From NCBI RefSeq assembly GCF_051857475.1, contig NZ_JBPZGZ010000003.1, forward strand, positions 496,001 through 560,000: a stretch of DNA of 64,000 nt, given 5' to 3'. The notes beneath the pieces were generated by a model. It had not been told where the DNA came from and searched no databases. It worked only from the letters and a program-made list of their open reading frames with translations. The position numbers and the translations under genes are program-made. Below are positions 19,417-29,624 of this stretch, in pieces (the first letter of the stretch is position 1; every line of letters begins with the position of its first letter). This DNA is from Pelomonas sp051857475. GTDB lineage: Bacteria; Pseudomonadota; Gammaproteobacteria; Burkholderiales; Burkholderiaceae_C.

Positions 19417-20481
19417 TCAGGGGTAGAAGATGTTGACGCTGTAGCCGCTGACCTTCTGCCCGCCGGTGCTGAACACCAGGCTCAGGCCCTGCTCCGATTC
19501 GGCGTTGAGCTGGGTCAGTGCAGGGGTCAGGGTCTCGGGGCCAAGGACGCGGCGCGAGAAGGGGGCACCATTGGCGTCGGTGAGACTCAACTCCACCCAA
19601 GGCGCTGCGACATCCACGCCGGTCTTGTTGCGCAGCGACAGGCTGAGCTTGTAGCTGCCGGTGCCGATCGGGCTCAACGCGGTCGACTCGATGCTGAGGG
19701 CATCGATGCGCCGCCAGGGCTTGATCTCGCAGCCTGCGCTGCTGCACAGCGCCTTCAGCGAGTCGCGCAGCGGCGGATGCAGGGCGGCAATCGCGTCACG
19801 GAAGTGCAGCATGACCTGCAACACCAGCAAGGCGGCAAGCACGACGGACGCGGCACCCAGGGCTGCGCGCACGGCGGGGCGATTCCAGCGTGCCGTGCTC
19901 TGGGCCTGGCGCATGAACTCGGGAACCGGGGTGTCGGCGGACTTTGCGGCCTTCTTGGCCTTGGCGGGCTTGACCGGCTTGCCAGGCCGTTCGGCCGGCT
20001 CGGCGGTGATGGGCGCCATCTCGGCCGCCGACGGCTCGGGGTCGGGATCGCGAGCCACCATGGGCTCGGGTTCGGCCACCGGTTCGGCGGCGCTCTCCTG
20101 GTCCATCCAACGCGGTTCGGGCCTGGGCTCCTGGCGGCCGTACTCCGTCGGCCAGCCGGTAGGCAAGGCCTCGCTACGCGCCTCGGGCTCGGGTGGCGGC
20201 ATCCAGTCCGGCGGCGGGGTGTAGACCGGTGCCGGAGGAGGAGGAGGCGGCGGCGGGGGAGGCGGCAGCGGCTCGGGTTCGGGTTCGGGCGCGATCGCGG
20301 CCGGCGCGTACTGCACCGGCCACGGCGGCGGTGCCTCCCGTTCGATGTCGAACAGCAGTTCGCGTGCGTCGAAGATCTCAGCGCAACGGCCGCAGCGCAC
20401 CCAGCCGTCGGACACGCGCAGCTGATCCTCAACGATCCTGAAGATCGTGCCGCAGGCGGTGCAGCGCGTTGCGAGGCTCAT
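19417..20481 (-). CDS. Zinc-ribbon and DUF3426 membrane protein
   Basis: This 354-residue protein opens with an MJ0042-type zinc ribbon (CTACGTIFRI ... VRCGRCAEIFDA). A low-complexity Pro/Glu/Ala linker of about 150 residues follows, containing a run of eleven prolines. One membrane helix (AALGAASVVLAALLVLQVML) precedes a C-terminal DUF3426 domain of about 140 residues. The zinc ribbon would be cytoplasmic and DUF3426 periplasmic. Function is unknown, but the order DUF3426-prmA-accC-accB is conserved in Burkholderiales. It lies 73 bp downstream of prmA on the same strand. Confidence 0.9.
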   Translation of the reverse strand: MSLATRCTACGTIFRIVEDQLRVSDGWVRCGRCAEIFDARELLFDIEREAPPPWPVQYAPAAIAPEPEPEPLPPPPPPPPPPPAPVYTPPPDWMPPPEPEARSEALPTGWPTEYGRQEPRPEPRWMDQESAAEPVAEPEPMVARDPDPEPSAAEMAPITAEPAERPGKPVKPAKAKKAAKSADTPVPEFMRQAQSTARWNRPAVRAALGAASVVLAALLVLQVMLHFRDAIAALHPPLRDSLKALCSSAGCEIKPWRRIDALSIESTALSPIGTGSYKLSLSLRNKTGVDVAAPWVELSLTDANGAPFSRRVLGPETLTPALTQLNAESEQGLSLVFSTGGQKVSGYSVNIFYP

Positions 20482-20554
20482 TGGTGCACCCTTCGGCCTG
20501 CGGCCTGTCCCGCCAGGCGGGAGCGAGCTTGTTTGGGGCGGCCCGGCACTTCGC

Positions 20555-21451
20555 TCATGCAGCGCGTCGGGCCGTCATCAGGATCCAGCCCTCTTCTTCG
20601 TCGCTGACTTCGAGGGCCAGCCAGGGTGCATAGGCGGCCTTCAGCTCGTCGGCCTGGCGGCTCAGGATGCCGGCCAGGATGAGGTTGCCACCCGGCGCGA
20701 CATGGGCGCAGAGCAGGGGCGCGAGCAGCTTCAGCGGCGTGGCCAGGATGTTGGCGATGACCAGCGGGTATTCGCCGTTGGCCCGTTCGGGCAGACCGGG
20801 GTTCAGCGTGACGCCATTGGCCGACGCGTTGTCGCGCGACGAGGTGATGGCGGCAGGATCGATGTCGACGGCGTCGATGTCGTGGGCGCCGTGCAGGGCC
20901 GCGCCGATGGCGAGGATGCCGGAGCCGCAGCCGTAGTCGAGCACCCGCGGCCACGCTTGAGCATGGGTGGCGATCCAGCGCAGGCACATGCGCGTCGTCG
21001 GATGCGTGCCAGTGCCGAAGGCCAGGCCGGGGTCCAGGCGCATGACGCGCCGGGCCTGCGGCGGCGCCTGGTGCCAGCTCGGCACGATCCAGAACTCGGG
21101 CGTGATCTCGACCGGCGCGAACTGGCTCTGCGTCAGGCGCACCCAGTCCTGCTCGGGCACGGCCTGGATGGCCTGCACATGGACGTCGGCGGCCCAGTCC
21201 TGGGCCAGCAGCAGGGTGGCGGCCTCGGTGGCTTCGGGTTCGCTGGGGAAGAGGGCCTTGACGACCGAGCGTTCCCAGCCCGCCTTGGGGGCCGGCATGC
21301 CGGGCTCGCCGAACAGGGCGTGCTCGGCATCGGTGTCGGCATCGGCGTCTTCAACGGACACGGCGAGGGCGTCGATCTCCATCAGCGCATCGCTGACGGT
21401 CTCGACGTCGGCCTCGCGGCAGACCAGCGCAAGTTCAAACAAGTGACTCAT
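20555..21451 (-). CDS. prmA: Ribosomal protein L11 methyltransferase
   Basis: PrmA trimethylates several amino groups of ribosomal protein L11. The 298-residue protein begins MSHLFELALVCREADVETVSDAL, the usual N-terminal substrate-binding domain. The AdoMet-binding domain has motif I VLDYGCGSGILAIGAA, preceded by FGTGTHPTTRMCL, and an acidic end of strand 2 VDIDPAA. The motif IV region NILATPLKLLAP follows. The family is unmistakable. It lies 30 bp downstream of accC and is probably cotranscribed with accBC. Confidence 0.95.
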   Translation of the reverse strand: MSHLFELALVCREADVETVSDALMEIDALAVSVEDADADTDAEHALFGEPGMPAPKAGWERSVVKALFPSEPEATEAATLLLAQDWAADVHVQAIQAVPEQDWVRLTQSQFAPVEITPEFWIVPSWHQAPPQARRVMRLDPGLAFGTGTHPTTRMCLRWIATHAQAWPRVLDYGCGSGILAIGAALHGAHDIDAVDIDPAAITSSRDNASANGVTLNPGLPERANGEYPLVIANILATPLKLLAPLLCAHVAPGGNLILAGILSRQADELKAAYAPWLALEVSDEEEGWILMTARRAA

Positions 21452-21481
21452 GCGCCTATTGTCCCGCGACTGCCGCCGCCT

Positions 21482-22831
<1,350 letters not shown>

Positions 22832-22845
22832 CAGGAAGTCCTTGT

Positions 22846-23313
22846 TTACTCGATCACGAACAGCGGCTGTCCGAACTCGACGGCCTGGCCGTTCTCGCAC
22901 ATCACCTTGGTGATGGTGCCGGTCTTGTCGGCCTCGATCTCGTTCATGATCTTCATCGCCTCGATGATGCAGATGGCCTCGCCTTCCTTGACCTGCTGGC
23001 CGACGTCGGCGAAAGGCTTGGCGTTGGGGCTGGATGCACGGTAGAAGGTGCCGACCATGGGCGACTTGACGATGTGGCCGGTCTCGACAGGCGCTGTTGC
23101 GGCCGGGGCGGCAGCGGCGGCCATCGGAGCGGCAGCGGCGGCATGCACGACCGGTGCGGCCGGAGCGGCGGTGTAGACCGGCTGCATGGCCACGGCGGCG
23201 GCCGGGTCGGACTTGACGATGCGGACCTTGCCGTCGGCCTCGGTGATTTCCAGTTCGGAGATGTTCGATTCCGAGACCAGGTCGATCAGGGTTTTGAGCT
23301 TGCGCAGGTCCAT
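22846..23313 (-). CDS. accB: Biotin carboxyl carrier protein of acetyl-CoA carboxylase
   Basis: AccB carries the biotin prosthetic group between AccC and the AccAD transferase. The 155-residue protein has an N-terminal helical piece (MDLRKLKTLIDLVSESNISELEI), an Ala/Pro-rich hinge (about residues 38-75) and a biotinyl domain with EAMKIMNE. Lys121 is the biotinylation site. The usual EAMKMMNE is changed only at Met to Ile beside the lysine. It forms an operon with accC and prmA downstream, and aroQ lies 56 bp upstream. Confidence 0.97.
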   Translation of the reverse strand: MDLRKLKTLIDLVSESNISELEITEADGKVRIVKSDPAAAVAMQPVYTAAPAAPVVHAAAAAPMAAAAAPAATAPVETGHIVKSPMVGTFYRASSPNAKPFADVGQQVKEGEAICIIEAMKIMNEIEADKTGTITKVMCENGQAVEFGQPLFVIE

Positions 23314-23369
23314 CGTGGCTCCAGGCTGTGTTGTTGTTGTGGGGAAAGGAAAGGAAGGCAGGCGCCGCT

Positions 23370-23816
23370 TCAGGCGCCAGCCGTTCCCAACGAATCGAGG
23401 GCGTGGCGCAACGCGAGGCGGTAGCCGTTGGCGCCCAGGCCGCAGATGACGCCCACCGCCAGCTCACTCATATAGCTGTGATGGCGGAAGGCTTCGCGGC
23501 GGTGGATATTGGACAGGTGGACCTCGATGAAGGGCAGGTCCACGGCCGCCAGCGCGTCGCGGATGGCGACGCTGGTGTGGGTGTAGGCGGCCGGGTTGAT
23601 GATGATGAAGCGCGTGCCGTCGGTGCGCGCGGCCTGGATGCGGTCGACCAGAGCACCTTCATGGTTGCTCTGGAAGCTGCTCAGCGCGGCGCCGGCATCT
23701 TTCGCGATCACGCCGAGTTCGGCGTCGATCTGCGCGAGAGTCTGCGAACCGTAGACCTCGGGCTCGCGGGTGCCGAGCAGATTGAGGTTGGGCCCATGCA
23801 GGACAAGAACTTGCAT
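23370..23816 (-). CDS. aroQ: Type II 3-dehydroquinate dehydratase
   Basis: AroQ converts 3-dehydroquinate to 3-dehydroshikimate, step three of the shikimate pathway. The 148-residue dodecameric-type enzyme begins MQVLVLHGPNLNLLGTREPEVYG, with the active-site tyrosine in that stretch. It continues QSNHEGALVD, INPAAYTHTSVAIRDAL and VHLSNIHRREAFRHHS with the catalytic histidine. aroE, the next enzyme, is 2 kb away in the same leftward block. The ATG at 23816 is chosen over the adjacent TTG at 23819. The 119 bp gap upstream holds a 7-bp stem (ATTTCCC/GGGAAAT, 23902-23923). Confidence 0.96.
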   Translation of the reverse strand: MQVLVLHGPNLNLLGTREPEVYGSQTLAQIDAELGVIAKDAGAALSSFQSNHEGALVDRIQAARTDGTRFIIINPAAYTHTSVAIRDALAAVDLPFIEVHLSNIHRREAFRHHSYMSELAVGVICGLGANGYRLALRHALDSLGTAGA

Positions 23817-23935
23817 CAAACGCGTGGTGACGCACCAGCCCGTAGGTCTAGAGAGCCACCACTAAATTGAGGAAGGGCGAACTTTACGCGTTTTGGCGCC
23901 GATTTCCCGCTGGATAGGGAAATTCTCGGGGTGGC

Positions 23936-24457
23936 TCAGCTTTTGGCCAGTTCGCGCAGCTCTTCCAGCCGGCTGACGCCCAGGCGGCGCCAGCTGATGT
24001 CGCCGGATTCGTTGAAGATCAGGGAAAAAGGCAGGCCCCCGGCCGCGTTGCCGAGTTCGCGGACCAGCCCGAGACCTTCCGGCCCGGCCAATGCGATGGC
24101 GAAGTCCAGCGGCGTCTTCTGCAGGAAGGCCTTCACGGGGTCCATCTGGTCCACCGCCAGGCCCAGCACCTGCCAGCCCTTGCCCTTGGCCTCGTTGTAG
24201 AACTGGTTGATCTCCGGCAGTTCCTTGACGCAGGGTGGGCACCAGGTCGCCCAGAAGTTGACGAGCAGGGGCTGGCCGCGCCAGCGGGCGACGTCCAGCT
24301 CGGTGCCGTCCACGCCGGCGAAACGGCGGGTCCAGAAGGCCTGGGCGACGGCCGAGACCTGGGGCGGGTTCAGCTTGCGCCAAGCCAGGGAGGCGCCGAG
24401 GGCGGCTGCTCCGAGACCGGCGCCAGCCAGCATGAGGCGGCGAGAGACTGGGCTCAT
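23936..24457 (-). CDS. TlpA/ResA-like thiol-disulfide oxidoreductase
   Basis: This 173-residue protein has an N-terminal twin-arginine-like or Sec signal/anchor (MSPVSRRLMLAGAGLGAAALGASLAW) and a thioredoxin fold with active site ATWCPPC (Cys73, Cys76). The redox pair faces the periplasm, where such proteins reduce apocytochrome or other thiols. The insertion EINQFYNEAKGKGWQVLGLAVDQ is typical of the TlpA group. It is 7 bp downstream of the next gene on the same strand, in the aroE-mtgA block. The exact substrate cannot be told. Confidence 0.88.
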   Translation of the reverse strand: MSPVSRRLMLAGAGLGAAALGASLAWRKLNPPQVSAVAQAFWTRRFAGVDGTELDVARWRGQPLLVNFWATWCPPCVKELPEINQFYNEAKGKGWQVLGLAVDQMDPVKAFLQKTPLDFAIALAGPEGLGLVRELGNAAGGLPFSLIFNESGDISWRRLGVSRLEELRELAKS

Positions 24458-24464
24458 GAGGGGC

Positions 24465-25049
24465 TCATTCCGATTCGTTCAGCAGGGTTTGCAGCGCGGC
24501 CAGGTCGCCGCGTTCGGTCTGACCGCGTGCGTCGGGCTTGAGGGCGCCGCGCAGGTCATCGAAGTCCAGGATGGTCAGGCACAGCGTCACGCGCTCGCCC
24601 AGCGCGGGGCAGGGCGTGTCGAGGATGAGCATGTCGACCTGTCGCCCGCGGCCGGCCGTCGTCTCGGCCACGTCGAAATCGATGCCGCGGTCGATCAGGG
24701 CGATCTCCGTGGCCTTGCTGTCGTCGCAATAGAGCTGAAGATGGATGTTGGACAGCCGCGTGGCCGTGCCGCGCCAGACGGCGCCGGTCAGATGGGGGCG
24801 GAATTCGGCCAGGCGCGCCATCCACAGCGCGGCCAGTTCGCGCAGGGCGCGCAACTCGGCCGGCTGGGTGTCGGCATGGAAGATGGCGATGTGCTCGCGC
24901 ACCGCGTCCTCGACCTCGTCGTTGCCGGGCAGGGCGGCACGTGGCACGCCGAGGTCGCGGGCCGCGCGCTGTTTGGCCGGCCCCCAGTCCATGCCTTCGT
25001 CGACGATGAGGCGGGCGGCCGCGGCCGCGATTTCTTCCGAATCACTCAT
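24465..25049 (-). CDS. Conserved hypothetical protein of the mtgA operon
   Basis: This 194-residue, cytoplasmic and acidic protein starts MSDSEEIAAAAARLIVDEG. The N-terminal 60 residues are helical. The C-terminal half, with WRGTATRLSNIHLQLYCDDSKATEIALIDRGIDFDV, resembles a small nucleotidyltransferase-like fold in outline, but the usual GS motif is lacking and I do not assign activity. Its ATG overlaps the mtgA stop (ATGA), so the two are translationally coupled. It precedes the TlpA-like gene by 7 bp. Confidence 0.78.
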   Translation of the reverse strand: MSDSEEIAAAAARLIVDEGMDWGPAKQRAARDLGVPRAALPGNDEVEDAVREHIAIFHADTQPAELRALRELAALWMARLAEFRPHLTGAVWRGTATRLSNIHLQLYCDDSKATEIALIDRGIDFDVAETTAGRGRQVDMLILDTPCPALGERVTLCLTILDFDDLRGALKPDARGQTERGDLAALQTLLNESE

Positions 25050-25759
25050 GGAAGTTGGGCGCTGTTCATGCGCCCGCTGATGACGCCGGCCCGCCCCATC
25101 ACATAGGGCGAGGTGGGCTGGCGCTCGAAGCGCTTGGGCGCCGGCAGCATGACGGCCAGGCGTGCGGCCTCGAACGTGCCGAGGCGTGCCGCGTCGACAT
25201 GGAAGTAATGGCGGGCTGCCGCCTGGGCACCAAACAGGCCTTCGCCCCATTCGACGCTGTTCAAATAGATCTCCAGGATGCGGCGCTTGTCGAGCAGGCC
25301 CTCCAGCATCAGCGTCAGGATCAGCTCCTGGCCCTTGCGCAGCAGGGTGCGCTCACCGGACAGGAAGAGGTTCTTGGCCAGCTGCTGGGTGATGGTCGAG
25401 CCGCCGATGACCTTGGCCGTCGGCTTGCCGCGCGCCTCGGCGCGGGCCTGCGCCTTCTCGTTCTTCTTCCAGGCGCCCTTCAGCGCATCCCAGTCGACGC
25501 CGCCGTGCTCGGCGAATGAGTCGTCCTCGCTGGCGATGACGGCGCGCTTCAGCGTGGTGGCCAGCTGGGCGTCGTCCACCCATTGCTGGCTCCAGGCGAC
25601 CTGCTGCTTTTCCTTCAGCAGGCGCAGGGCCTCGCTGCGCTGGAAGCTGGTCGACTGCGGCGCGATGAAGCGCATCATCAGGATGCGCCCGGCAAACCAG
25701 AGCTGCAGGCACAGCACGGCCAGGGCCAGCACGGCCACGAGGCGGCCGACGTGGCGCAT
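25046..25759 (-). CDS. mtgA: Monofunctional biosynthetic peptidoglycan transglycosylase
   Basis: MtgA polymerises lipid II into glycan strands without a transpeptidase domain. The 237-residue protein has one N-terminal membrane anchor (LVAVLALAVLCLQLWFAG) and a GT51 domain: AVIASEDDSFAEHGGVDW with the catalytic Glu, GGSTITQQLAKNLFL, and KRRILEIYLNSVEWGEGLFGAQ. Length is normal. The stop of aroE (TGA) overlaps the start; ATG 25759 gives TGATG and an adjacent GTG 25762 gives GTGA, and either may be used. Confidence 0.95.
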   Translation of the reverse strand: MRHVGRLVAVLALAVLCLQLWFAGRILMMRFIAPQSTSFQRSEALRLLKEKQQVAWSQQWVDDAQLATTLKRAVIASEDDSFAEHGGVDWDALKGAWKKNEKAQARAEARGKPTAKVIGGSTITQQLAKNLFLSGERTLLRKGQELILTLMLEGLLDKRRILEIYLNSVEWGEGLFGAQAAARHYFHVDAARLGTFEAARLAVMLPAPKRFERQPTSPYVMGRAGVISGRMNSAQLP

Positions 25760-26577
25760 CACAGCGAGTCCCTCAGCGCCTTCAATACCGGCGCGGTGTC
25801 GGGCCGCTGGCCGCGCCAGAAGAAGAAGGCCTCGGCCGCCTGCTCGACCAGCATGCCCAGGCCGTCTCGCGGCTCGGCGCCATGGGCCGCGGCCCAGTCC
25901 AGGAAGCTCTGCGCCTTGGGGCCGTACATCATGTCCAGGGCCAGGGCGCCGGGCTTGAGCACGCGCGCGTCGACGGGTGAAGCCGCGCCGGCGAGGCTGG
26001 TGCTGGTGGCGTTGACGATGATGTCGTGGGCCGCCGGCGCATCGGCCAGCGTCGCAGCGGCAAGCTCAACGCCCAGATGGGCGTGGCTGGCCACCAGGCT
26101 CTGGGCCTTGTCGACCGTTCGATTGACGACGGTGATGCGAGCGGGCCTGGCCGCGATCAGGCTGCCCAGCACGCCCGCGGCCGCGCCACCCGCGCCGACC
26201 AGCAGCACCTGCAGGCCTTCGAGCGGTCGGCGTGCGTTGCGCTGGATGTCGTTGACGAGGCCCGCGCCGTCGGTGTTGTCACCGACCCAGCCGCCTTCGT
26301 CGAAGCGCAGCGTGTTGACGGCGCAGGCCAGAGCCGCGCGTTCCGTGTGCTCCGTCGCCAGCGCAAAGGCTTCGAACTTGAAAGGCACGGTGATGTTGCA
26401 GCCCTTGGCGCCGGCCGCCGCGAAGCCGCGCAGCGTGGCCTCGAAGCCGTCCAGCGGTGCGAGCAGGCGCTCGTAGACCAGGCTCTGCCCGGTCTGCTCA
26501 GCAAACATCGCGTGGATGGCCGGCGAGCGGCTGTGCTCGACCGGGTTGCCGACCACCGCGTATTTGTCCATCGTCAT
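25759..26577 (-). CDS. aroE: Shikimate dehydrogenase
   Basis: AroE reduces 3-dehydroshikimate to shikimate with NADPH. The 272-residue protein has the substrate site VGNPVEHSRSPAIHAMF (the SRS serines), the catalytic lysine in NITVPFKFEAF, GDNTDGAGL with its aspartate, and the nucleotide-binding loop VLLVGAGGAAAGVLG followed by VNRT (NADP preference). Its start overlaps the stop of the TonB-like gene (ATGA), and its end overlaps mtgA. It therefore belongs to a tightly coupled leftward operon that also serves the cell wall. Confidence 0.96.
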   Translation of the reverse strand: MTMDKYAVVGNPVEHSRSPAIHAMFAEQTGQSLVYERLLAPLDGFEATLRGFAAAGAKGCNITVPFKFEAFALATEHTERAALACAVNTLRFDEGGWVGDNTDGAGLVNDIQRNARRPLEGLQVLLVGAGGAAAGVLGSLIAARPARITVVNRTVDKAQSLVASHAHLGVELAAATLADAPAAHDIIVNATSTSLAGAASPVDARVLKPGALALDMMYGPKAQSFLDWAAAHGAEPRDGLGMLVEQAAEAFFFWRGQRPDTAPVLKALRDSL

Positions 26578-27428
26578 TGCGGCAGCCCCTGCAGCGTCGT
26601 TTCCAGGTTCTCGTCGCGCGTGAACTTGAAGCGTGAGGTGATGACCAGCACCTCGGCGCCGCGCAGCATCTCCTTGCTGAAATTGCCGAAGGGCGAGGCC
26701 GCCTGCACGATGGCGATGGCGCGCCGGTCCAGCGTCGGGTTGCCGCTGGAGGCGACGATCTCGGTCTCGATGACGCGACCCTTGTGGTCGATGTGGATGT
26801 TCATGGTCAGCTCGCCGTAGAGCTTCTTGCCGCGCGATTCGGGGAAGTCGCGTGTGCCCTTCTCCTCGATGCGGCGGCGCAGGCCGTCGTAGTACTGGGC
26901 GTAGACGACCTCGCGCGTGGCCGGGCTCACATAGCGCTTGCGCGGCCGGGCGCTCTCCTCGTTGACGCGCTTCTCGATCTCGGCGAGCAGGTCGACGAGC
27001 TGGCGGCGCTTTTCGGCCAGGGCGCGCTCGGTGGCGTCGGTCTTCTCGCGGCGCGGGTCGGGCGGCGGCAGCAGGGCCAACTCCCGTCTCACCTGGGTCA
27101 GCAACTGCTGTTGCTGCTGCTGCAACTGGGCGATATGCGAGCTCTGCGATTCGGCCGCGTCGCCCATCTCGTTCTGTCGCGCGGGCGGCAGCGGCGATGT
27201 CGCCCGGCCGGTCTCCATATTGCCCCCGCCAGCCAGGTTGGCCTGGGCCAGGGCCTGGGCCTTGACGGGAGGCTCGTTGGAGCGCGTGTTGACCAGCACC
27301 ACCTCGAGCGGCGTGTCCTGGAAGATGCGATTGAAGGCCTCGGGCGCGGCAATGCGCAGGCTCAGCAGTGCGGCATGCACGCCAAGCGAAAACGCCAGCG
27401 CGATCTGCAGCGTGCTGAGCTTGGGCAT
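26574..27428 (-). CDS. TonB-like energy transducer protein
   Basis: This 284-residue protein has one N-terminal membrane helix (ALAFSLGVHAALLSL, with the TonB-like SxxxH histidine), a periplasmic Gln-rich coiled segment (QLQQQQQQLLTQVRREL) and a C-terminal TonB domain (YGELTMNIHIDHKGRVIETEIVASSGNPTLDRRAI). It could couple an ExbBD motor to outer-membrane transport, but no exbBD or receptor gene is nearby. The position before aroE is conserved in Burkholderiales. The Pro-rich spacer of classical TonB is short here, so the partner may differ. Confidence 0.85.
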   Translation of the reverse strand: MPKLSTLQIALAFSLGVHAALLSLRIAAPEAFNRIFQDTPLEVVLVNTRSNEPPVKAQALAQANLAGGGNMETGRATSPLPPARQNEMGDAAESQSSHIAQLQQQQQQLLTQVRRELALLPPPDPRREKTDATERALAEKRRQLVDLLAEIEKRVNEESARPRKRYVSPATREVVYAQYYDGLRRRIEEKGTRDFPESRGKKLYGELTMNIHIDHKGRVIETEIVASSGNPTLDRRAIAIVQAASPFGNFSKEMLRGAEVLVITSRFKFTRDENLETTLQGLPQ

Positions 27429-27430
27429 CT

Positions 27431-29458
27431 TCAGTTGGACGACGCGGCTTCGGCCGGCTCAGCTTCGTTGACGTCGATCGCGAGCGTCAGCGGTGCCGCC
27501 GCGGCCTCGAGCTCGTCATCGTCGCCTTCGGATTCGTCGGCCGGCGCCGTCTCGTCCAGACGTTCGATCAGCGTGGCATGCACGTCCAGCGTCATCTCGT
27601 CCAGGCCGGTGATGCGCACCTTCACATGGCTGCCGCGCGGCAGAGAGTCGCAGCCCAGGGCCTTGAAGACCAGGGGCAGATCGTCGGCCCGCACCAGGCC
27701 TTCCTTCATGACGCTGGCGGTCAGCTCGGTCGTGCCGTTCTGCTGCAGCCAGCGCAGCGTCCAGAAGCGCTCGATGCCATTCTGGAAGCCGTTGTAGGCC
27801 GCATAGGCGGCCTCGAAGCCCGAGATGATGGAGAAGAGCTGGGCGTCCTTGGGCTTGAAGGGCGCGACCAGCGCCGCCGTCTTGCCATGCCGGGCGGCGG
27901 CAATGATCTGCCACTGGTTGACCAGGTCGACATAGCGGCGCAGCGGCGAGCTGGCCCAGGTGTAGCTGGACACGCCCATGCCGGCGTGGGGCAGGGCCTT
28001 GACGCCCATGCGCACCTTGATGCCGGGCGCGAGGCTGGCCTGGCTGCGGTAGATGCCGGGCAGGCCCAGCTCGGCCAGCCAACCGCCCCAGGCGGAATTG
28101 GCCAGGATCATGGCCTCGGCCACGATCAGGTCCAGCGAGCTGCCGCGGGCGCGCACGCTGATCTCGACCGACTCGCTGCCGTTGGGCGCTTCCGAGCGCT
28201 CGCCGGCGAGGCGGAAGTTGTAGTCGGGCCGGTTGAAGTTTTCGGGCTTGCCGCGCACCACCTCGCGCTGGGCCTTCAGATGCTTGGCCATGCGCCAGGT
28301 GAAGGCGAGTTCTGGAGCGAACAGATAGTCTGCCGGCGCTTCGCCCGACAGCGTGGCATCGGTGACGATGCCGTCCAGCTTGTCGTGGCGCAGGTTGGCG
28401 GCGATGTGCACGCGCTCCAGCCGGGTCTCGCGGCTCTTGATCTCGAACGTCGCCTCGTCCATCGTGAAATAGATGGACACGGCCGGGCAGTCACGGCCCT
28501 CGATCAGCGTGTAGGCCTGCACGACCTCGTCGGGCAGCATGGTCAGCTTCCAGCCCGGCATGTAGACGGTGGACAGGCGCTCGCGGGCCACCTTGTCGAC
28601 GGCCGAATCCGGCGTGATGGCCAGGCCGGGGGCGGCGATGTGCACGCCGAAGGTGACGGTGCCCGTGCCCAGGCCCTGTACCGACAGCGCATCGTCGATC
28701 TCGGTGGTCTGCGAGTCGTCGATGGAGAAGGCCTGCACCGGGCTCAGCGCCAGTTCGTCCTTGATGGCCGGCGCCGTCAGGGCCGGGAAGCCGACGCCCT
28801 TGGGGAAGTTCTCGAACAGGAAGCGCTTCCAGTGGAACTGGTAGGGGCTGGTGATGGCGCCGGCCGCCTGCAGCAGGTCCAGCGGCGCCTTGTGCGAGCG
28901 CTTGCTCGCCTCGACGACGGCCTTGTACTCGGGGCCGTTCTTGTCGGGCTTGAAGAGGATCTTGTAGATCTGGTCCTGGATGGGCTGGGGGCAGGCGCCC
29001 TGCACCAGTTCTTCGGCCCAGGCCTCGATCTGCAATTGCTGCTGGCGCTTGCGCTCGATGCCGAGCAGCGCGGCCTTGACGATGTCCTCGGGGGCCTTCT
29101 TGAACTGGCCCTTGCCGGCGCGGCGGAAATAGTGCGGCGCGTCGAAGAGGCGGAACAGGGCGGCGGCCTGCTGCACGATGCCGGCCTTGGCATCGAAATA
29201 GTCGCGGGCCAGGTCGGCGAAGCCGAACTCCCCCTCGGGGGCGAATTCCCAGGCCAGGTCCAGGTCGATCTCGTCGGCCAGCTGGCGGGCCTCGGCCAGC
29301 AGCACGGCAGGCGCCGGCTGTTCGAATTTCAACAGCACATTGGCGGACTTGACCTTGACCCGCTTGCCCGAGTCCAGCTCGACCTGCAGCGAGGCATCGG
29401 CCTCCGACATCACCCGGCCGGCGAGGAATTTCCCGGCGTCATCAAAAAGCGCAAACAT
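27431..29458 (-). CDS. RNase II/R-family exoribonuclease (RNB domain)
   Basis: This is a 675-residue 3'-to-5' exoribonuclease of the VacB/RNase II family. An N-terminal extension of about 240 residues (FALFDDAGKFLAGRVMSEAD ...) unlike the E. coli RNase II cold-shock domains precedes the RNB domain. The RNB domain carries the metal-binding signature SIDDSQTTEIDDAL and HIAAPG, and later SPLRRYVDLVNQWQI. A short S1-like end (SHVKVRITGLDEMTLDVHATLIERL) and an acidic tail follow. It is the first gene of the leftward block and ends 2 bp before the TonB-like gene. I leave the symbol blank because rnb and rnr cannot be separated by sight. Confidence 0.9.
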   Translation of the reverse strand: MFALFDDAGKFLAGRVMSEADASLQVELDSGKRVKVKSANVLLKFEQPAPAVLLAEARQLADEIDLDLAWEFAPEGEFGFADLARDYFDAKAGIVQQAAALFRLFDAPHYFRRAGKGQFKKAPEDIVKAALLGIERKRQQQLQIEAWAEELVQGACPQPIQDQIYKILFKPDKNGPEYKAVVEASKRSHKAPLDLLQAAGAITSPYQFHWKRFLFENFPKGVGFPALTAPAIKDELALSPVQAFSIDDSQTTEIDDALSVQGLGTGTVTFGVHIAAPGLAITPDSAVDKVARERLSTVYMPGWKLTMLPDEVVQAYTLIEGRDCPAVSIYFTMDEATFEIKSRETRLERVHIAANLRHDKLDGIVTDATLSGEAPADYLFAPELAFTWRMAKHLKAQREVVRGKPENFNRPDYNFRLAGERSEAPNGSESVEISVRARGSSLDLIVAEAMILANSAWGGWLAELGLPGIYRSQASLAPGIKVRMGVKALPHAGMGVSSYTWASSPLRRYVDLVNQWQIIAAARHGKTAALVAPFKPKDAQLFSIISGFEAAYAAYNGFQNGIERFWTLRWLQQNGTTELTASVMKEGLVRADDLPLVFKALGCDSLPRGSHVKVRITGLDEMTLDVHATLIERLDETAPADESEGDDDELEAAAAPLTLAIDVNEAEPAEAASSN

Positions 29459-29509
29459 AAGTCTGGGATTGTCGCCTCAGTTCTCCAGGGCGCCGGGCGT
29501 TGTGCCGTT

Positions 29510-29624
29510 CGGGCCGAGCGACGGGCCGCTCCCTAGCCGGCCCGCGTTGGCAATGTGCTTGCGGCTCGATGCCGCAAGCATTGCCGTCCCCTCGGGGGAC
29601 CGGTCAGACGCCCCTCGTTCAGCG
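29510..29624 (-). repeat. Dispersed 3'-UTR structured element, copy 2
   Basis: This is the reverse complement of the element at 13421-13538, beginning 30 bp beyond the stop of the SDR gene and in its sense direction. Its stems are GTCCCC-CGA-GGGGAC, outer GGCAATG/CATTGCC, and inner CTTGCGGC/GCCGCAAG around loop ATCGA, all perfect. Compared with copy 1, two pairs changed on both sides (G-C to A-T and A-T to T-A), while U-G became U-A in the first stem. It ends 52 bp before the start of the RNB-domain gene. Confidence 0.82.

Noticed and set aside
20482..20554. Third copy of the 3'-UTR element between DUF3426 and prmA
   Set aside because: It shares only short GGGCGGCCCGGC-like GC-rich words and a small CCCGCC/GGCGGG hairpin; the diagnostic nested stem is absent.
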